A stretch of DNA of 64,000 nucleotides from Phascolarctos cinereus (GCF_002099425.1 NW_018343972.1:2059501-2123500); one strand, 5' to 3'; shown: positions 39,432 through 50,320, counted from the first letter of the stretch. Numbers and translations are program-made. The notes: generated by a model from the letters alone, not told the origin.

Positions 39432-39680
39432 ATATGGTGAAATGGAAATAGGGCTGGACTTTTAGGGAGGAGGGTCTTGATTCAAATTCTGACACCAGTA
39501 CTTAAAAGATGTATAATGATGAGGAAGTCATTTCATCACTTTGGGTCTCAATTTTTCACTTGTAAAATGGGAAAAATAATAGCATCCTCATTAGGATGAG
39601 GATTAAATGAGGTAATGTTTGGGGAATCTTTTGCAAATGTTAATGTTCTATATAAATGTCAATCATTACTATTATCATGG
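39432..39680 (+). mobile_element. MIR-type CORE-SINE
   Basis: GGGCTGGACTTTTAGGGAGG, GAGGAAGTCATTTCATCACT, TTGTAAAATGGGAAAAATAA and TTCTATATAAATGTCAATCA. Confidence 0.75.
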
Positions 39681-40274
39681 ATAGATGAATGTACAAAAAA
39701 TGTACATGAAACTTTTTGCATTTCTTTAAAAAAAAGTATATATATAAAATTGAGTTGTTATTTCAAAAGAAGATAGAAGAAAAAGGCAATACTTAAACCC
39801 AAAGGAAATACTTAAAATCCCTAATGGCAGAATTTCAACTACCAGCAAAGGAAATTTATGTTTTGTATAGGGCATTGGAAAAGATTCCTTCTTTCTTCCT
39901 TCCCTCCTTTTTTCCTCCTTCCCTCCCTTCCTTCCTTCCCTATAGCTTTCAGAGCACTGTGCTATGGTGCTGGAAGTGGTACTAAGTATGGAGAAGGCAT
40001 TATCTCTGCTTCCATGACATTTATTCTTTAGAAGTGAGATAAGACTCCCAACACAGGTAGCTTAAATACAAATAAGTTCATTGATGAGGTTAAAAATAAA
40101 GTGTCCTACCAAGTTCCCTTCAGCTCTGAGGTTCTATGATTTATGGGATAATGTTAGTCAAAGGACTTCCTAGTTCTTCTAAAACCATACCATATAAGTG
40201 AGAGTCTATTAAGCTGTGGGTGAAGTAGGACCTGGTAATGGTCTTACCTTGACTTTGTCATTTGACATTTACAA
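39681..40274. other. unassigned with a (CTTC)n tract
   Basis: CTTTCTTCCTTCCCTCC-type repeat at about 39888-39945; the rest is not recognised. Confidence 0.4.
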
Positions 40275-40405
40275 ACATAAAATTCAACAGAGTGTAAGCT
40301 CCTAAAGGGGAAGGACTGTTTAGTTTTTTCTTTGTGCCCACAGAAGCTAGTGCCACATCTTTCACCTAATAGGCATTTAATAAATGTTTGTTTAATCGAA
40401 TTGAA
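40275..40405 (+). mobile_element. L2 3' end
   Basis: CAGAGTGTAAGCTCCTAAAG, GGGAAGGACTGTTTAGTTTT, AATAGGCATTTAATAAATGT. Confidence 0.75.
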
Positions 40406-40899
40406 TGTTGTTTTCCATGTCCTGGGGGCCATTCTTGAGAATCTTCTCACTTCACTTCCTAGAATTATACCCTCTGATTTGTATACTCACCCTAGCTAAG
40501 GTTGCCTAGCTAGGCTAATGTGTGCTCACACATAGCTTAGGAGAACAACAAGGGTGCCAGGGGGCAAGGGAGGAATGAGCCAAGCAGTTTCACATAAGTC
40601 ATAGGAGCATAAACCCATCAATTACACCTGTCCAACTGAGGGAGTCCAGAGTTGGTATGAAAACAGGGTCATGTGTTGGGGCTATCATATGGAAGGAGGA
40701 GTAAATGTCCTACCCAAGAGTCATATGATGCTGCTTCCAGGCCTCTCTTTTCCTCTACTGGTTTTGCTTTTTCTCACATCTCTTGGCATATTGGTCCCAA
40801 AAGGGGAGACAATACTCCTTGACCCCAATTGCCACTTTCAGACCCTCACCTTGCCACCATCACCCAGCAACCTGTTCTCTCTTTTGAGATTTATGCTAT
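40406..40899. other. unassigned, may hold the 5' part of the L2
   Basis: No gene is recognised. The open frame at 40671-40922 runs into the L2 but shows no motif. Confidence 0.35.
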
Positions 40900-42191
40900 T
40901 CAGATATATCGCTCAGTCCTGATCCTTGTCTACTGAAATCCAGTCATTCTCCTTCTTTTCTTGAAGAATTATTGAATTCTATTCAATCTACTTCAAAGTT
41001 TTCCTCTCTGCCCTACCCCTTGACTTCTTATACTAGGAGACTTCAACATTAATATTGAAGTTCCCTCAAAGACCCTAGTTCTTTCCTTTCTTTAACCTTT
41101 TAACTTCTTTCATTCCACTTCCGCCACAAACAAGGATAGTCATGCCCTTGCTCTTGCCATCATCCACGAGTGTTGTATTTCCACAATCAAGAATTCTACA
41201 ATTCCTTATAGTCTCCTATCATTTCATCTTTACGCCCCACTCTCCTGAATCTACTGTTCTCATCATACTGTACTGAATCTGTACTCATCATTCCCACCAG
41301 TCTCCCCACTCCTCAGTACTTTCTCAAGCTCTTGCTCTGGCTTCACTTTCTTCTTCCCTTTCCAGTCTTGATCCTACTGTTAACAAAGTCAATGGCATGC
41401 TGTTCTCTACTGTTGGATTCCTTGACCCCCTTGTGCTACTGCCATTTGTGCCTTGCCAACAGCCAGCCCTGGATGACTTCCCTGTTTGCCTCTTGTCCTA
41501 TTCACATGTTGCTTAGCAGAGCTGGAGAAAGTCACAGAATACTAACTGGGTGCAGTACAAATTTATATTTTTCTGGTCTCAATTGGGATCTCACAGCAAC
41601 AAAGTAATTCTTTTACTACTCATTAATTGATTCTCTATTGAACTCTCCCTAGCTGTTCCAAACCTACTCATCTCTTCTCAAACTTCCCACCCCACTGCTT
41701 TTCAGCAGAAGACCTTTCAGCAGTGGGGACAGCTCTGAATTGTATTGTAATTTTCTGAGAAGACAGAGACAATTAATCATGAATTCTCTTCTCCCACGAA
41801 GGCCCTTTGACATGATTCCCCAATCTCTTATCCATTACTGCAGTCTCTAATGAAAAGGCCCTTCTCTTCAAGGCCAACCCTTCAACTAGGACTCTATTCA
41901 ATCCGCTCCCATTTCTCTGAAAGATTGCCCCCACACTCATTCCTTCCCTCCCCCTCCCACCAATTTTCATGATCCAATGCATGTGTTCTTTCTTTGCTAG
42001 CTAGCTATAAGCATGAGCGTCTTCTCTATTTTTAAAAAACCCTCCTTTGGCCCTACTTTTCCCTCAAATTACAATCTTATATGTTGTCTTTTCATGATCA
42101 AACATCTAGAAAAAGATGTCTGTTCTAGTTGCCTCTACTTCCTTTCCTCATTCATTTTTCAACTTCTTGGAACCTGAGTTAAAACCTTATA

Positions 42192-42527
42192 CCATTATCT
42201 CTTCCACATTGCGACTTTCCCCATCAAGGTTTTGATATATCATGGGTGAGCCTAAGATATTAAATAGGAATTTTTTGGGAGTTTTGCAGAAGCCACAGAT
42301 AACACTCAAAGGCTAGCAGATGACACAGAAAAAGTTTAGAAATTCAGAAATATGTATGTATATGTATATATATAGCATTGTATATTATCAAAATATTTTA
42401 TCTTCTAATACCATAATAATTCAGACTTCTTCTCCAGTATGAAAGGAGGACCAAAATGTTTTACACAGACTTTCCAGATTACGGGGGCACTGAGCCCCTA
42501 ATCCCTTCGATGTGGAAGGGATAACTA
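42192..42527 (-). mobile_element. Tigger-like miniature element, copy 2, inside L2
   Basis: Reads as the reverse complement of 19377-19736. TCTTCCACATTGCGACTTTC and GATATATCATGGGTGAG open it; GGAGTTTTGCAGAAGCCACA, AACACTCAAAGGCTAGCAGA and GGGGGCACTGAGCCCCTAAT match in the middle and far end; it closes with GGAAGGGATAAC. L2 sequence continues on both sides. TA occurs just outside each end, as expected for this superfamily. Confidence 0.75.
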
Positions 42528-43769
42528 ACTCAACTGAAATTGCTGTCTCCAAAATTACCAATGATTTTTTAATTGGCTGATCTGACTTTTTCTCCTTCAG
42601 TCCTTAACCTCCTTGACTTCTCTGTAGCATTTGATGTTATTGACCATCCTCTCCTCCTGGATAATCTCTCCTCTAGGTTTTTTCTTCTCTCCTCCTTCTT
42701 CTCTGATTGCTCCTTCTCAGTCTTCTTTGCTGGGTCACCATATATATTCTACTTTAAATGTGGATGTGCCTGAAGTCTCTCACTTTAGTTAAGCCCTTTT
42801 CTCTTCTCTCTCACTCTATTTTTTTGGCGACCTCATTAGCTCCCCTGGGTTCAGTTATGTCTCTACGCAGAAGACTCCTAGATCTGCATATCCAGCCCTA
42901 ATGCCTATCCTGAGCTCTAGTCTGATATCACCAATTTCCTATTGGGTATTTTAAAGCGGACATCCCATAAGCATCTCAAACTCAATCCATCCAAAATAGA
43001 ATTCCTTGGTTTTTCCCCTCTCCCACCTCCCAACTTCTTTACCGTTTCTGTTGAGGGAACTATCATCCTACTCAGAGAAGTTGGTAAGCTGTGAGCTGTC
43101 CTCCACTCTTTATTTCAGCCTTACCTTATGTATCCAACCAGTTGCCAAATCCTGTTGATTCTACCTGCAGGACATTTTTGCACATGTATCTTTCTCTCCA
43201 CTCCGATGACCACCACATTGGTTCAAACCTTCATCATTTCCAACCTGGAGTACAGCAAAAGTGGTGTCCCCGCCTCCAGAATTTTCCCTCTCCAAACCGT
43301 TTTCCACATAGCTGCTGAAATGATTTCTAAGCACATTTCACTGTGGTAGTTACCTTATACATCTAAGATCAAAACCAAATACTGCTATTTGGCATTTTAA
43401 TTCCTGTACAACTTTACAAAGGTGTGACGTACCTTTCAGTTATTATACATTAATCCCTTTAATGTATTTTTCAATCCAACAAAACTGGCCTTACTGTTCC
43501 TCACAGACAACATTCCATTTCCCATTTCCCGCCTGCTTTTCCGAAGGCTCTCTCCTCTTCCTGAAATTCATTTCTTCCCTACTTCAACTGCTCTGAATCT
43601 CTAGTTTTATTCGGTGCTCAGATCAAATACAACCTCCTATATGAGATCTTTTCCAATTCCCCCAGCTACTAGTGACTGTCTCCCAAAAATATCTATTGGG
43701 TATATACTTATGTTCCACATAATATTGCACATATTTTCTCCCCAAGTGGAATGCAAGCATTAGGGAAAG

Positions 43770-43915
43770 GACCCTTCCCTTTCCTCTTCCTTTTCCTTCC
43801 CCCTCCCTTTCTCCTTTCCTTCCCCCTTCCCTTTTTTCTTTCTTTTCCCCTTCCTCTTTTCTTCCTTTCCCTTTCCCTTCCCCCTTCCCCCTTTCTTTTC
43901 TCTTCCCTTCCCTAT
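43770..43915 (+). repeat. pyrimidine tract (CTTCCC)n
   Basis: CTTTCCTCTTCCTTTTCC-type repeat, all pyrimidine on the plus strand. The lysine- and glycine-rich open frame on the minus strand (43623-43937) is a by-product. Confidence 0.92.
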
Positions 43916-44484
43916 TAGAATTTCTAGTTTCCTTCAAAGCTCAGCTGAAACACCACTTCTTGTATGAGATCTTTCCCCCAACTGCTAGTGTCTCATTCTC
44001 AAAATTATCTTGTGTTAATTTTGTACATATCTGTTTGTGTACTTGTTGTCTTCCTAAATATAATACAAGCTTCTGGAGGGCAGGAGCTGTTTAATTTTTG
44101 TCTTTGTATCCCCAGCATCTAATATAGTACATGCTATGTTGCTGATAAACGTTTATTGATTGTTTAATTTCCTAGAATATTATGTTCAAATCAGCTATTA
44201 TGCCTGGAAATTACCACTCAGTAGAGTGGTAAGCTTATCACTCCTTGATAAATGTTTTATGACATACTATATTCTTGAAATTGTCTTGTTTATTTGCTTG
44301 TTGATTATAAGCTGTGTAAACTCTGGATACAATGTCCAAGCTTGCTTTTCTGCATCTGTTGAGAACCAGCTCCATTATGCCAAGGTTATCTGACAAGGGC
44401 TCATTAAAATATAGCAAGCTTAAGAGGGAAGAAGCATTTGCCACTTTTTGATGTTTGAGAGCTGGCTTTTGATTGGGTAGATAA

Positions 44485-44885
44485 AAATAAAGCATTTATT
44501 AAGCATTTGCTGTATGCTAGGTGCTTTGCTAAGTGCTGGGAATACAATTTTAATCAAGTGGAAACATGATCTTTGCCCTCCAGGAGCTTATATTCTGATG
44601 GGGAAAAAAAAACACTAAAAGGGAGCTTAGAAACATGAATGGGGGAAAAGGAAGAAAGAAAGAAGAAATATAGTTAAGAGAGTCAGAAGCTGAGTTGTTT
44701 TAGAGGTGAGCATAACTGGTGCAGGCACTTCTCTGAATGGAGGTTCTGATGAGGAACTCACCAATCAGAGGAAGAAGCTTTAGGAGTTAGAGGCATCATC
44801 AGTGTGAGAAGACATCTGGGTCAGAGATGGGAAAAGCAGTACAGAGAGTTAGGAACTCAATGAAGTTAGAAGATAAATTTACAAA
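44485..44885 (-). mobile_element. L2 LINE 3' portion
   Basis: CATTTATTAAGCATTTGCTG, TGCTAAGTGCTGGGAATACA, CCTCCAGGAGCTTATATTCT, then TGAGCATAACTGG and AACTCACCAATCAGAGGAA shared with 7305-7790. Confidence 0.75.
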
Positions 44886-45589
44886 TCTCTTGACAATGAG
44901 TTGGTGCAAATCCTGGTTGTGACTTCATGCCTAGTACAATAGATTACCTAGATCTTGAGGGTTCAGATAAATAACTTACTTACTAAAAACATATTCTGAC
45001 TCTTAGGTCAAAGCAAGTAAGAGAGGTCCACATGAAGGTAAAAGCAGATTAAAGCCATTGTCAAGGAGATAAAAACAGTCATTCAGGAAGTTCCCTCAGA
45101 TTTCAAAAACTCACTGACAAAGTCCTAAAACTATCTTATTAGATTCCTTGTCCAATGACTCACGGCTGGGTCCAAGGTCATTCTGTCTGGGGGCAAAGTT
45201 AGCTTAAACTGTTGCATTGTGCTCCATAAAGTTTTGGCTCAAGACAATATTGATTGAAGGTAGGAAAGTGTGAGTTAAGTCAAGCTCCCCCAATTCCACT
45301 ATTGTACTGGTCCACAAAAGTGCTGCCCCATAGAGAGCCAGAGCTGAGGGATAGGTCAATGGTTTACTGAGAATCATTGAGAAAATAGAATCTACTCAAC
45401 AGTTCTGCCCCAATGGGACATGTGCAAACTATCAGGGCGAACGTGGAACTCCTTAGATCCAGAGCTGTTTTTCGGAACAGGATCAGGTGAATGGCTATCA
45501 ATGCCATCTAGTAGTCATAGTAGGGGACATGAACTATGTTGTGGGGCAATTACTTTGCAAACCTCAAAGACGGTGAATTGTTATTATTG
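44886..45589. other. unassigned, 0.7 kb
   Basis: No gene or repeat recognised. Confidence 0.4.
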
Positions 45590-45840
45590 AGGTGGCTAGG
45601 TGGTAAAATAGAGCACTGGGCCTGGAGTCAGAAAGAGCAGAGTTAAAAACCAGCCTCAGCTGTGTGACCCTGAGCAAGTCACTTAACCTCTGTTTGCCTC
45701 AGTTTCCTCAACTGTAAAATGGGGATAGTAATAGCATCTACCTCACAGTATTGTTCTGAGGATCAAATGAGATAATATTTATTAAAAAATGCTTAGCACA
45801 GTGCCTGGCACATAGTGTAGGTGCTATAAAAATGCTTATT
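45590..45840 (+). mobile_element. MIR/THER CORE-SINE with L2-type end
   Basis: GGTGGCTAGGTGGTAAAATA, GCCTGGAGTCAGAAAGAGCA, CCTCAGTTTCCTCAACTGTA, TTCTGAGGATCAAATGAGAT and GCACAGTGCCTGGCACATAG. Confidence 0.9.
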
Positions 45841-45967
45841 CCCTTCCCTTTCCTTTCCCCTGTTGCTATGGAATCATAGCTGGCCCATATCCTCCAAAAC
45901 ATGGCAGTTCACTCGCAAGATCATAGATTTAGTATTAGAAGCAGCCCTTGGAGATCATCTAGTCCAT

Positions 45968-46348
45968 CAGTTCTTAAAGTTTTTGGTCTCAGGATCCGTA
46001 TATACTTTTCCTTTTTTCTTTTTTTTGGTGAGGCAATTGGGGTTAAGTGACTTGCCCAGAGTCACACAGCTAGTGAGTGTTATGTGTATGAGGCTGGACT
46101 TGAACTCAGGTCCTCCTGAATCCAGGGCTGTGCTCTATCCACTGGGCCACCTAGCTGCCCCAGGATCCCTATATACTTTTAATTGCATATCCCCCCAAAG
46201 AGCTTTTGTTTATGTGATTTATCTGTTGATATTAGCATACTAGAAATTAAAACATCTTAGTATTATTATCAAAAGAGTTTTCCTTTGTGGATACTCTGAA
46301 AGGAGTCTGGTGACTTCCAGGAGTCCCCAGACCATGCTTTGAGAACTG
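45968..46348 (+). mobile_element. hAT-Charlie miniature element, middle layer
   Basis: Ends CAGTTCTTAAAG (45968) and CTTTGAGAACTG (46348) are inverted repeats with one mismatch in 12. GTTTTTGGTCTCAGGATCC, CCAAAGAGCTTTTGTTTATG and AGGAGTCCCCAGACCATGC are Charlie1-type words. A related copy lies at 57093-57271. Confidence 0.85.
46010..46161 (-). mobile_element. tRNA-derived SINE (WSINE1-like), inner layer
   Basis: T-rich start, GGGGTTAAGTGACTTGCCCA, GAACTCAGGTCCTCCTGAAT, CCACCTAGCTGCCCC. Flanks AGGATCCGTATATACTTTT (45991-46009) and AGGATCCCTATATACTTTT (46162-46180) are a 19-bp target duplication with one mismatch. Confidence 0.96.
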
Positions 46349-46559
46349 CCAATATAGTCCAATCCAACCCCTTTACTTAATAGATGACAGAGTTGTAGCC
46401 TAGAGGGGTTTGCCCAAAGCCATAGGAATAGTAAGTAGAAGAACTGGGACCAGTTAATAATAAAATCATTATAGTAAGTATGTATGCATATTAAAAATTG
46501 TCTCTGTGTATGTAGCAAGATATAACTGAACTCATTAGTAGATTGTTAGAGGAGAAGTT

Positions 46560-46975
46560 CTTAGCAAGTGGTTGATTATCTGACTTACTATTGTCTGGAC
46601 AGAGTATGAAGGAAGTGGCCATACCTCCTCATCCTCACTTACTGGAGAACACATCTAGGCTCATTTAGTTAATCTCTGGGCAGCTGTAAATTTCTGCCAA
46701 TCATTAAGTGATGTAACTACAAGTTGAGTATGTAGCTAGTACTGATTTGTCTCTGCGAATGACGTGGCAGAATTGTGGTTTGTAAATGTGAAGAAAGTGG
46801 GGAGCAAAATAGCTGGACTGCGCTCCCTCGTGTAACATAATTAACTCCCATATTGAACACTGGCTTTCATGGTTGTAAGCATATAGCTGCCCATGAGAAC
46901 CTTCGGTAAAGTGCTAGCTAATGTTCACCTCTACCTACAACCCTAACACCCTCTCTATTCTCTCTTCCTTTCCAG
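46560..46975. promoter_or_regulatory. repeat-free block, candidate regulatory element
   Basis: No repeat signature. AATGACGTGGCAG (46759-46771) holds TGACGTGG, a CRE/ATF6-like word, and AGCAGCTGT-type E-box words and CATTAAGTGATGTAAC lie close by. Function is inference. Confidence 0.3.
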
Positions 46976-46980
46976 AATAC

Positions 46981-47075
46981 TAGATGGAATGTTAGGTATT
47001 GCCTAATTATTAATTAATACATAGTATATTATATTTAATATATCTATGATATAATTTATAATATATTATAAATCA
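46981..47075. repeat. AT-rich block next to a SINE
   Basis: TATTATATTTAATATATC and similar. A 26-bp word TAGATGGAATGTTAGG... at 46981 is echoed at 47236, beyond the SINE. Confidence 0.7.
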
Positions 47076-47233
47076 GGGAAGCTGGGTGGCACAGGGATAG
47101 AGCACTGGCCCTGGAGTCAGGAGGACCCAAGTTCAAATCCGGCCTCAGACACATTAACAGTCACTAGCTGTGTGACTCTGGGCAAGTCACTTAACCCCAA
47201 TTGCCTCACCAAAAAATAAATAAATAAAAAAAA
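47076..47233 (+). mobile_element. tRNA-derived SINE (WSINE1-like)
   Basis: GGGAAGCTGGGTGGCACAGG, CCCTGGAGTCAGGAGGACCC, CTAGCTGTGTGACTCTGGGC, CCCCAATTGCCTCACC and an (AAAT)n tail. Confidence 0.93.
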
Positions 47234-47239
47234 GTTAGA

Positions 47240-47380
47240 TGGAATCTTAAATACTATCTAACCCCCTCATTTTTACAGATAAAGAAACAGAGATTATTTG
47301 CTCAAGGTCACATAGGGAGCAAGTTACAGAGCAAGGGTTTGAACCCAGGTCATAGGATTGTAGTATAGCATATGTTCTGG
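47240..47380 (-). mobile_element. MIR3-like SINE
   Basis: CCTCATTTTTACAGATAAAG, TTTGCTCAAGGTCACATAGG and GGGTTTGAACCCAGGTCATA. Confidence 0.8.
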
Positions 47381-47399
47381 GTTTACTCTCCCACCTCCT

Positions 47400-48390
47400 A
47401 CCTTGAGTACTAGCATGAGTTCCCAGAGAGCAGAAGCTACATTTCCCCTCAGAGTTCTAGGGGTAGGCCAGGTGAGTTCTAGGGCAGGTGGGTATCTTTC
47501 TATTATTGTAGTTCATGAACCTCCACGTGTGCCACCACTGATTATCAGTTGACAGCAATTAGCCAGATTTAATTAACTTTTTCAAAAGGGTTATTACTAA
47601 GGTGCTATAATAAGAAAAACATACAAAATATCCCCCCACTTCCAAAGTCTGGGATACACTCTCCCACCAGTACATACATACAGGGGAAAGTGGGCTCAAG
47701 CTTAGAGTGCATATGGCAAAAGGGGTAATGACAGCTCCTGGAAGTCCTTTTACTGCAGACCTCAAGATATTCTCATTAGACATGGAGGAGCTTTTCTGCT
47801 TAGATCCTTGTAGAGTCTTTCAGCTGCCTTTCCTCAGTAAGTCTAGTTTTCACTCAGGTCCCAAATGCAGGCACTATCCCATTTATTTCTGATCAGGGGA
47901 TGTTGTTAGGATGTTGATGAAAAAGTTCAAATCCTCTGGCACAGGGTCCTCCTCTGGTAAAAATATTGGGGGAAGTAGGCTTTCTCTCTCCTCCTAAGTA
48001 ATTCTTCCTGGGGGATCTGGATGATACCATCTCTGCTATTGACCTATCAGATGCTCATATCCCCAGTTTCAAACTAACTTGTTGGTTTCATAAAAGTTTC
48101 ACAGGACATGGCCAAGTTCACCAACCAAAATATACTACCTATGTAGCATCACCTTATTTCATCCAATGGCTTTCAAGGTCTTTTAAATGGATCAAGGATT
48201 TTTAAAACCTTATGTAAAGTCTTTGATTGATTAATTCAGTAAAGCTGCCTAGACCTTGTTCACATTTGATTTTTGCCTCTCATTAATTGATTTCATGGAA
48301 ATGTTCTCACCTGATAAAGCTATCAGAGCTAAGTGGGGTTAGGTGATTGACTGATTTAATTCACTCCTCCCCCCCCCCAACCCTTTTACT
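47400..48390. other. unassigned, 1 kb
   Basis: No repeat family or exon recognised. The AT-rich part at 48180-48350 (GATTGATTAATTCAG, CATTAATTGATTTCATGG) could be conserved non-coding DNA or an old element. Confidence 0.35.
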
Positions 48391-48392
48391 GT

Positions 48393-48560
48393 AACATCAT
48401 AGATCCAGAGTTGGAAGAGATCTTAGGGGTAATATAGTTTAATGAATGAGGAGCTTAGGTGACTTTCCCATGGTTATATGGTAAGTAACAGCTCCAGGAT
48501 TCTAACCCAGATTCTTTGATTCCAAATCTAGCGCATTTCCCACTGTACCACATCCTCTGG
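48393..48560 (-). mobile_element. MIR3-like SINE
   Basis: ATCATAGATCCAGAGTTGGA, GGTGACTTTCCCATGGTTAT and ATTTCCCACTGTACCACATC. Confidence 0.75.
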
Positions 48561-48631
48561 CTTAAAATGTAGGACTTTCCTCACTATACCATAATGCCTC
48601 TTAAGATAAATACCTTCTTTCCCCTACCTTG

Positions 48632-48897
48632 AGTGGCTATGTGGTACTGTGGATAGAGCAATGGGTCTGGAGTCAGGAAGATATGTGTTTTAATACAGCC
48701 TCAGATACTAGCTGTGTGAGCAAGTCAATTAACCTCTGTTTGCCTCAGTTTCCTCATCTGTAAAAGGAAGGTAGTAATAGCAGCTACTTATCAGAATTAT
48801 TGTGAGGATCAAATGAGATATTACTTGCAAAGTGTTTTGCAAATCTTAAAGCATTATATAAATGTTATTATTGTCATTATACTATTATTTTTATTAA
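48632..48897 (+). mobile_element. MIR/THER CORE-SINE, near full length
   Basis: GTGGATAGAGCAATGGGTCT, GCCTCAGTTTCCTCATCTGT, ATTGTGAGGATCAAATGAGA, CAAAGTGTTTTGCAAATC and ATTATATAAATGTTATTATT. Confidence 0.92.
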
Positions 48898-49139
48898 CTC
48901 CCCTTTCCTAGAAGTAGAGGATTTTCCTAGATAGGCTCTTCCATTCATTTTCTCAGTGGGTTAGAGTACCCCAGAAGGCAGTTGGGCAGCCTCTCAAAGA
49001 TTTTGAAATTTTCCTCTTTTCTGGTGGTGAGAGAGTAGGGAGTGGTAATAACCTGCCTTCTCCTCCCTAACCTCTCCTCACTTCCACCATTCTCAATCAA
49101 TAGTAGCTTCACTTAGTTGGCTTTGTGGAGATTATAGAA

Positions 49140-49480
49140 TCACAAAATCTTAGTGTTGGAAGGGACCTTAAAAATTCTGTATTCTAACCTCTTTATTTTA
49201 TAAAAAAGAATATTAAAGTCTCAAGGGGGCATGTGACATGTTTAAGACTCCCCAGCTAGGGGGGCAGCTAGGTGGTGCAGTGGATAGAGCACCAGCCCTG
49301 AAGTCAGGAGGACCTGAGTTCAAATCCAGCCTCAGACCGAACACTTGACACTTACTAGCTGTGTGACCCTGGGCAAGTCACTTAACCCCAATTGCCTAAA
49401 AGAAAAAAAAAAGACTCCCTAGCTAGTAAGAAGGAGAGCCACCTAATTGTTGAATTCAGTTCTCCTGATTCCAAAACACA
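49140..49480 (-). mobile_element. MIR3-like SINE, split
   Basis: AATCTTAGTGTTGGAAGGGA, CTCTTTATTTTATAAAAAAG (left), GAATTCAGTTCTCCTGATTC (right). The tRNA-SINE at 49260 sits in it. Confidence 0.7.
49260..49410 (+). mobile_element. tRNA-derived SINE (WSINE1-like), well preserved
   Basis: GGGGGCAGCTAGGTGGTGCA, GTGGATAGAGCACCAGCCCT, GACCTGAGTTCAAATCCAGC, CTAGCTGTGTGACCCTGGGC and an A-rich tail. Flanks AAGACTCCCCAGCTAG (49244-49259) and AAGACTCCCTAGCTAG (49411-49426) are a 16-bp target duplication with one mismatch. Probably the youngest SINE here. Confidence 0.97.
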
Positions 49481-49829
49481 TTTTTTCCCTACCATACTAT
49501 CCTGTCTCATGCTTATCCCTGACAATGGGGCCCTGGTGTGGATGGCACTCTCTTGGTCATGGCCAGAGACAATTTCTGTCATCTCCTAAGATGTCCTAAT
49601 AAAGCAGAGGTTTTGGAAATCATCTTTCTTTCCACTTCTGGTGAATGCTTTCCATGGCTTGAAGAGACAGCAAGGAGACCACAGCTGAACAACAAATACA
49701 CCTCTCCCTCTCCCTCCCCCCCTCCCCCTTTCCCCTTATTCTATAAGAACTTTTCCAGAATCATAGACTTTTTGAGCTGGGAGGGACCTTAGAGGTCACA
49801 TACAGAAGCACAAGCTGGAAAGATTGCTT

Positions 49830-50050
49830 ATAAATAATGATAATAATAGTAAAACTAACTCATATTTGTATAATGTATTGAGGTTTACAAAACCACTTTC
49901 CTAACAGCAATCCTATGAGGCAGCTAGTACAAGTATTATTATTGTTCCCATTTTATAAATGATAAAACTGAGGCCCAGAGAGGCTAAATTATCTGTCCAT
50001 GTTAACACCATTTGCAAGCTTTAAATATAGGTTGCCTTCCTAAATCTCTC
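49830..50050 (-). mobile_element. MIR/THER CORE-SINE
   Basis: TAACTCATATTTGTATAATG, AACAGCAATCCTATGAGGCA, CCCATTTTATAAATGATAAA and ACTGAGGCCCAGAGAGGC. Confidence 0.8.
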
Positions 50051-50199
50051 AGAAATTAAATATATACACATATATGTGCATATATACAAGTATATTTCTG
50101 TGCCTCCCACAACTCATCAGTATAAGATGCTCTTGGTGAGGAGCTTCCTTTACCAATTTAGATGAACTCCTTCTTTGCAGCTTATAATCATAAAAAGTT

Positions 50200-50320
50200 G
50201 TCTGGGGATAGTGAGAGAATAAATGACTTACCTAGGGTAACACATGCAATATGTATGAGTCAGGACTTGAACCCAAGCCTTCTTGACCCCAACTAGCACT
50301 CTTTCCATTAAGCCAAATAA
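50200..50320 (-). mobile_element. MIR 5' part
   Basis: ATGACTTACCTAGGGTAACA, GTCAGGACTTGAACCCAAGC and AGCACTCTTTCCATTAAGCC. Confidence 0.7.

Larger units (their letters stand above)
40900..44165 (+). mobile_element. long L2 LINE: endonuclease, RT and 3' end
   Basis: About 3.3 kb of L2 in natural order. Endonuclease: 41023-41070 reads LILGDFNINIEVPSKTL, holding the GDFN motif. RT: 42600-42730 reads LNLLDFSVAFDVIDHPLLLD and SDCSFSVFFAGSP, the L2 form of the RT core. Later come TTTCTGTTGAGGGAACTATC (43049), TATGTATCCAACCAGTTGCC and TCATCATTTCCAACCTGGAG. The 3' end is GGAGGGCAGGAGCTGTTTAA and ATCCCCAGCATCTAATATAG (44075-44160). It is interrupted by a Tigger-like element (42192-42527) and a pyrimidine tract (43770-43915). 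Many stops make it dead. It is the longest element in the window. Confidence 0.85.
45905..46455 (-). mobile_element. MIR3-like SINE, outer layer of a three-level nest
   Basis: Left piece AGATTTAGTATTAGAAGCAG and GGAGATCATCTAGTCCAT (to 45967), right piece GTCCAATCCAACCCCTTTAC, GTTTGCCCAAAGCCATAGGA (from 46349). The hAT lies between. Confidence 0.75.

Noticed and set aside
42573-42773. Open frame with LNLLDFSVAFDVIDHP as a possible host protein
   Set aside because: It is the reverse-transcriptase part of the L2 at 40900-44165.
43623-43937. 104-residue lysine- and glycine-rich frame
   Set aside because: By-product of the pyrimidine tract at 43770-43915.
45863-46243. 126-residue open frame
   Set aside because: It runs across a hAT and a tRNA-SINE; the C-terminal part is SINE translation.
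49260-49335. tRNA-like head of a SINE as a tRNA gene
   Set aside because: The head is part of a SINE with tail and target duplication; no intact cloverleaf was confirmed. The same applies to the other SINE heads.
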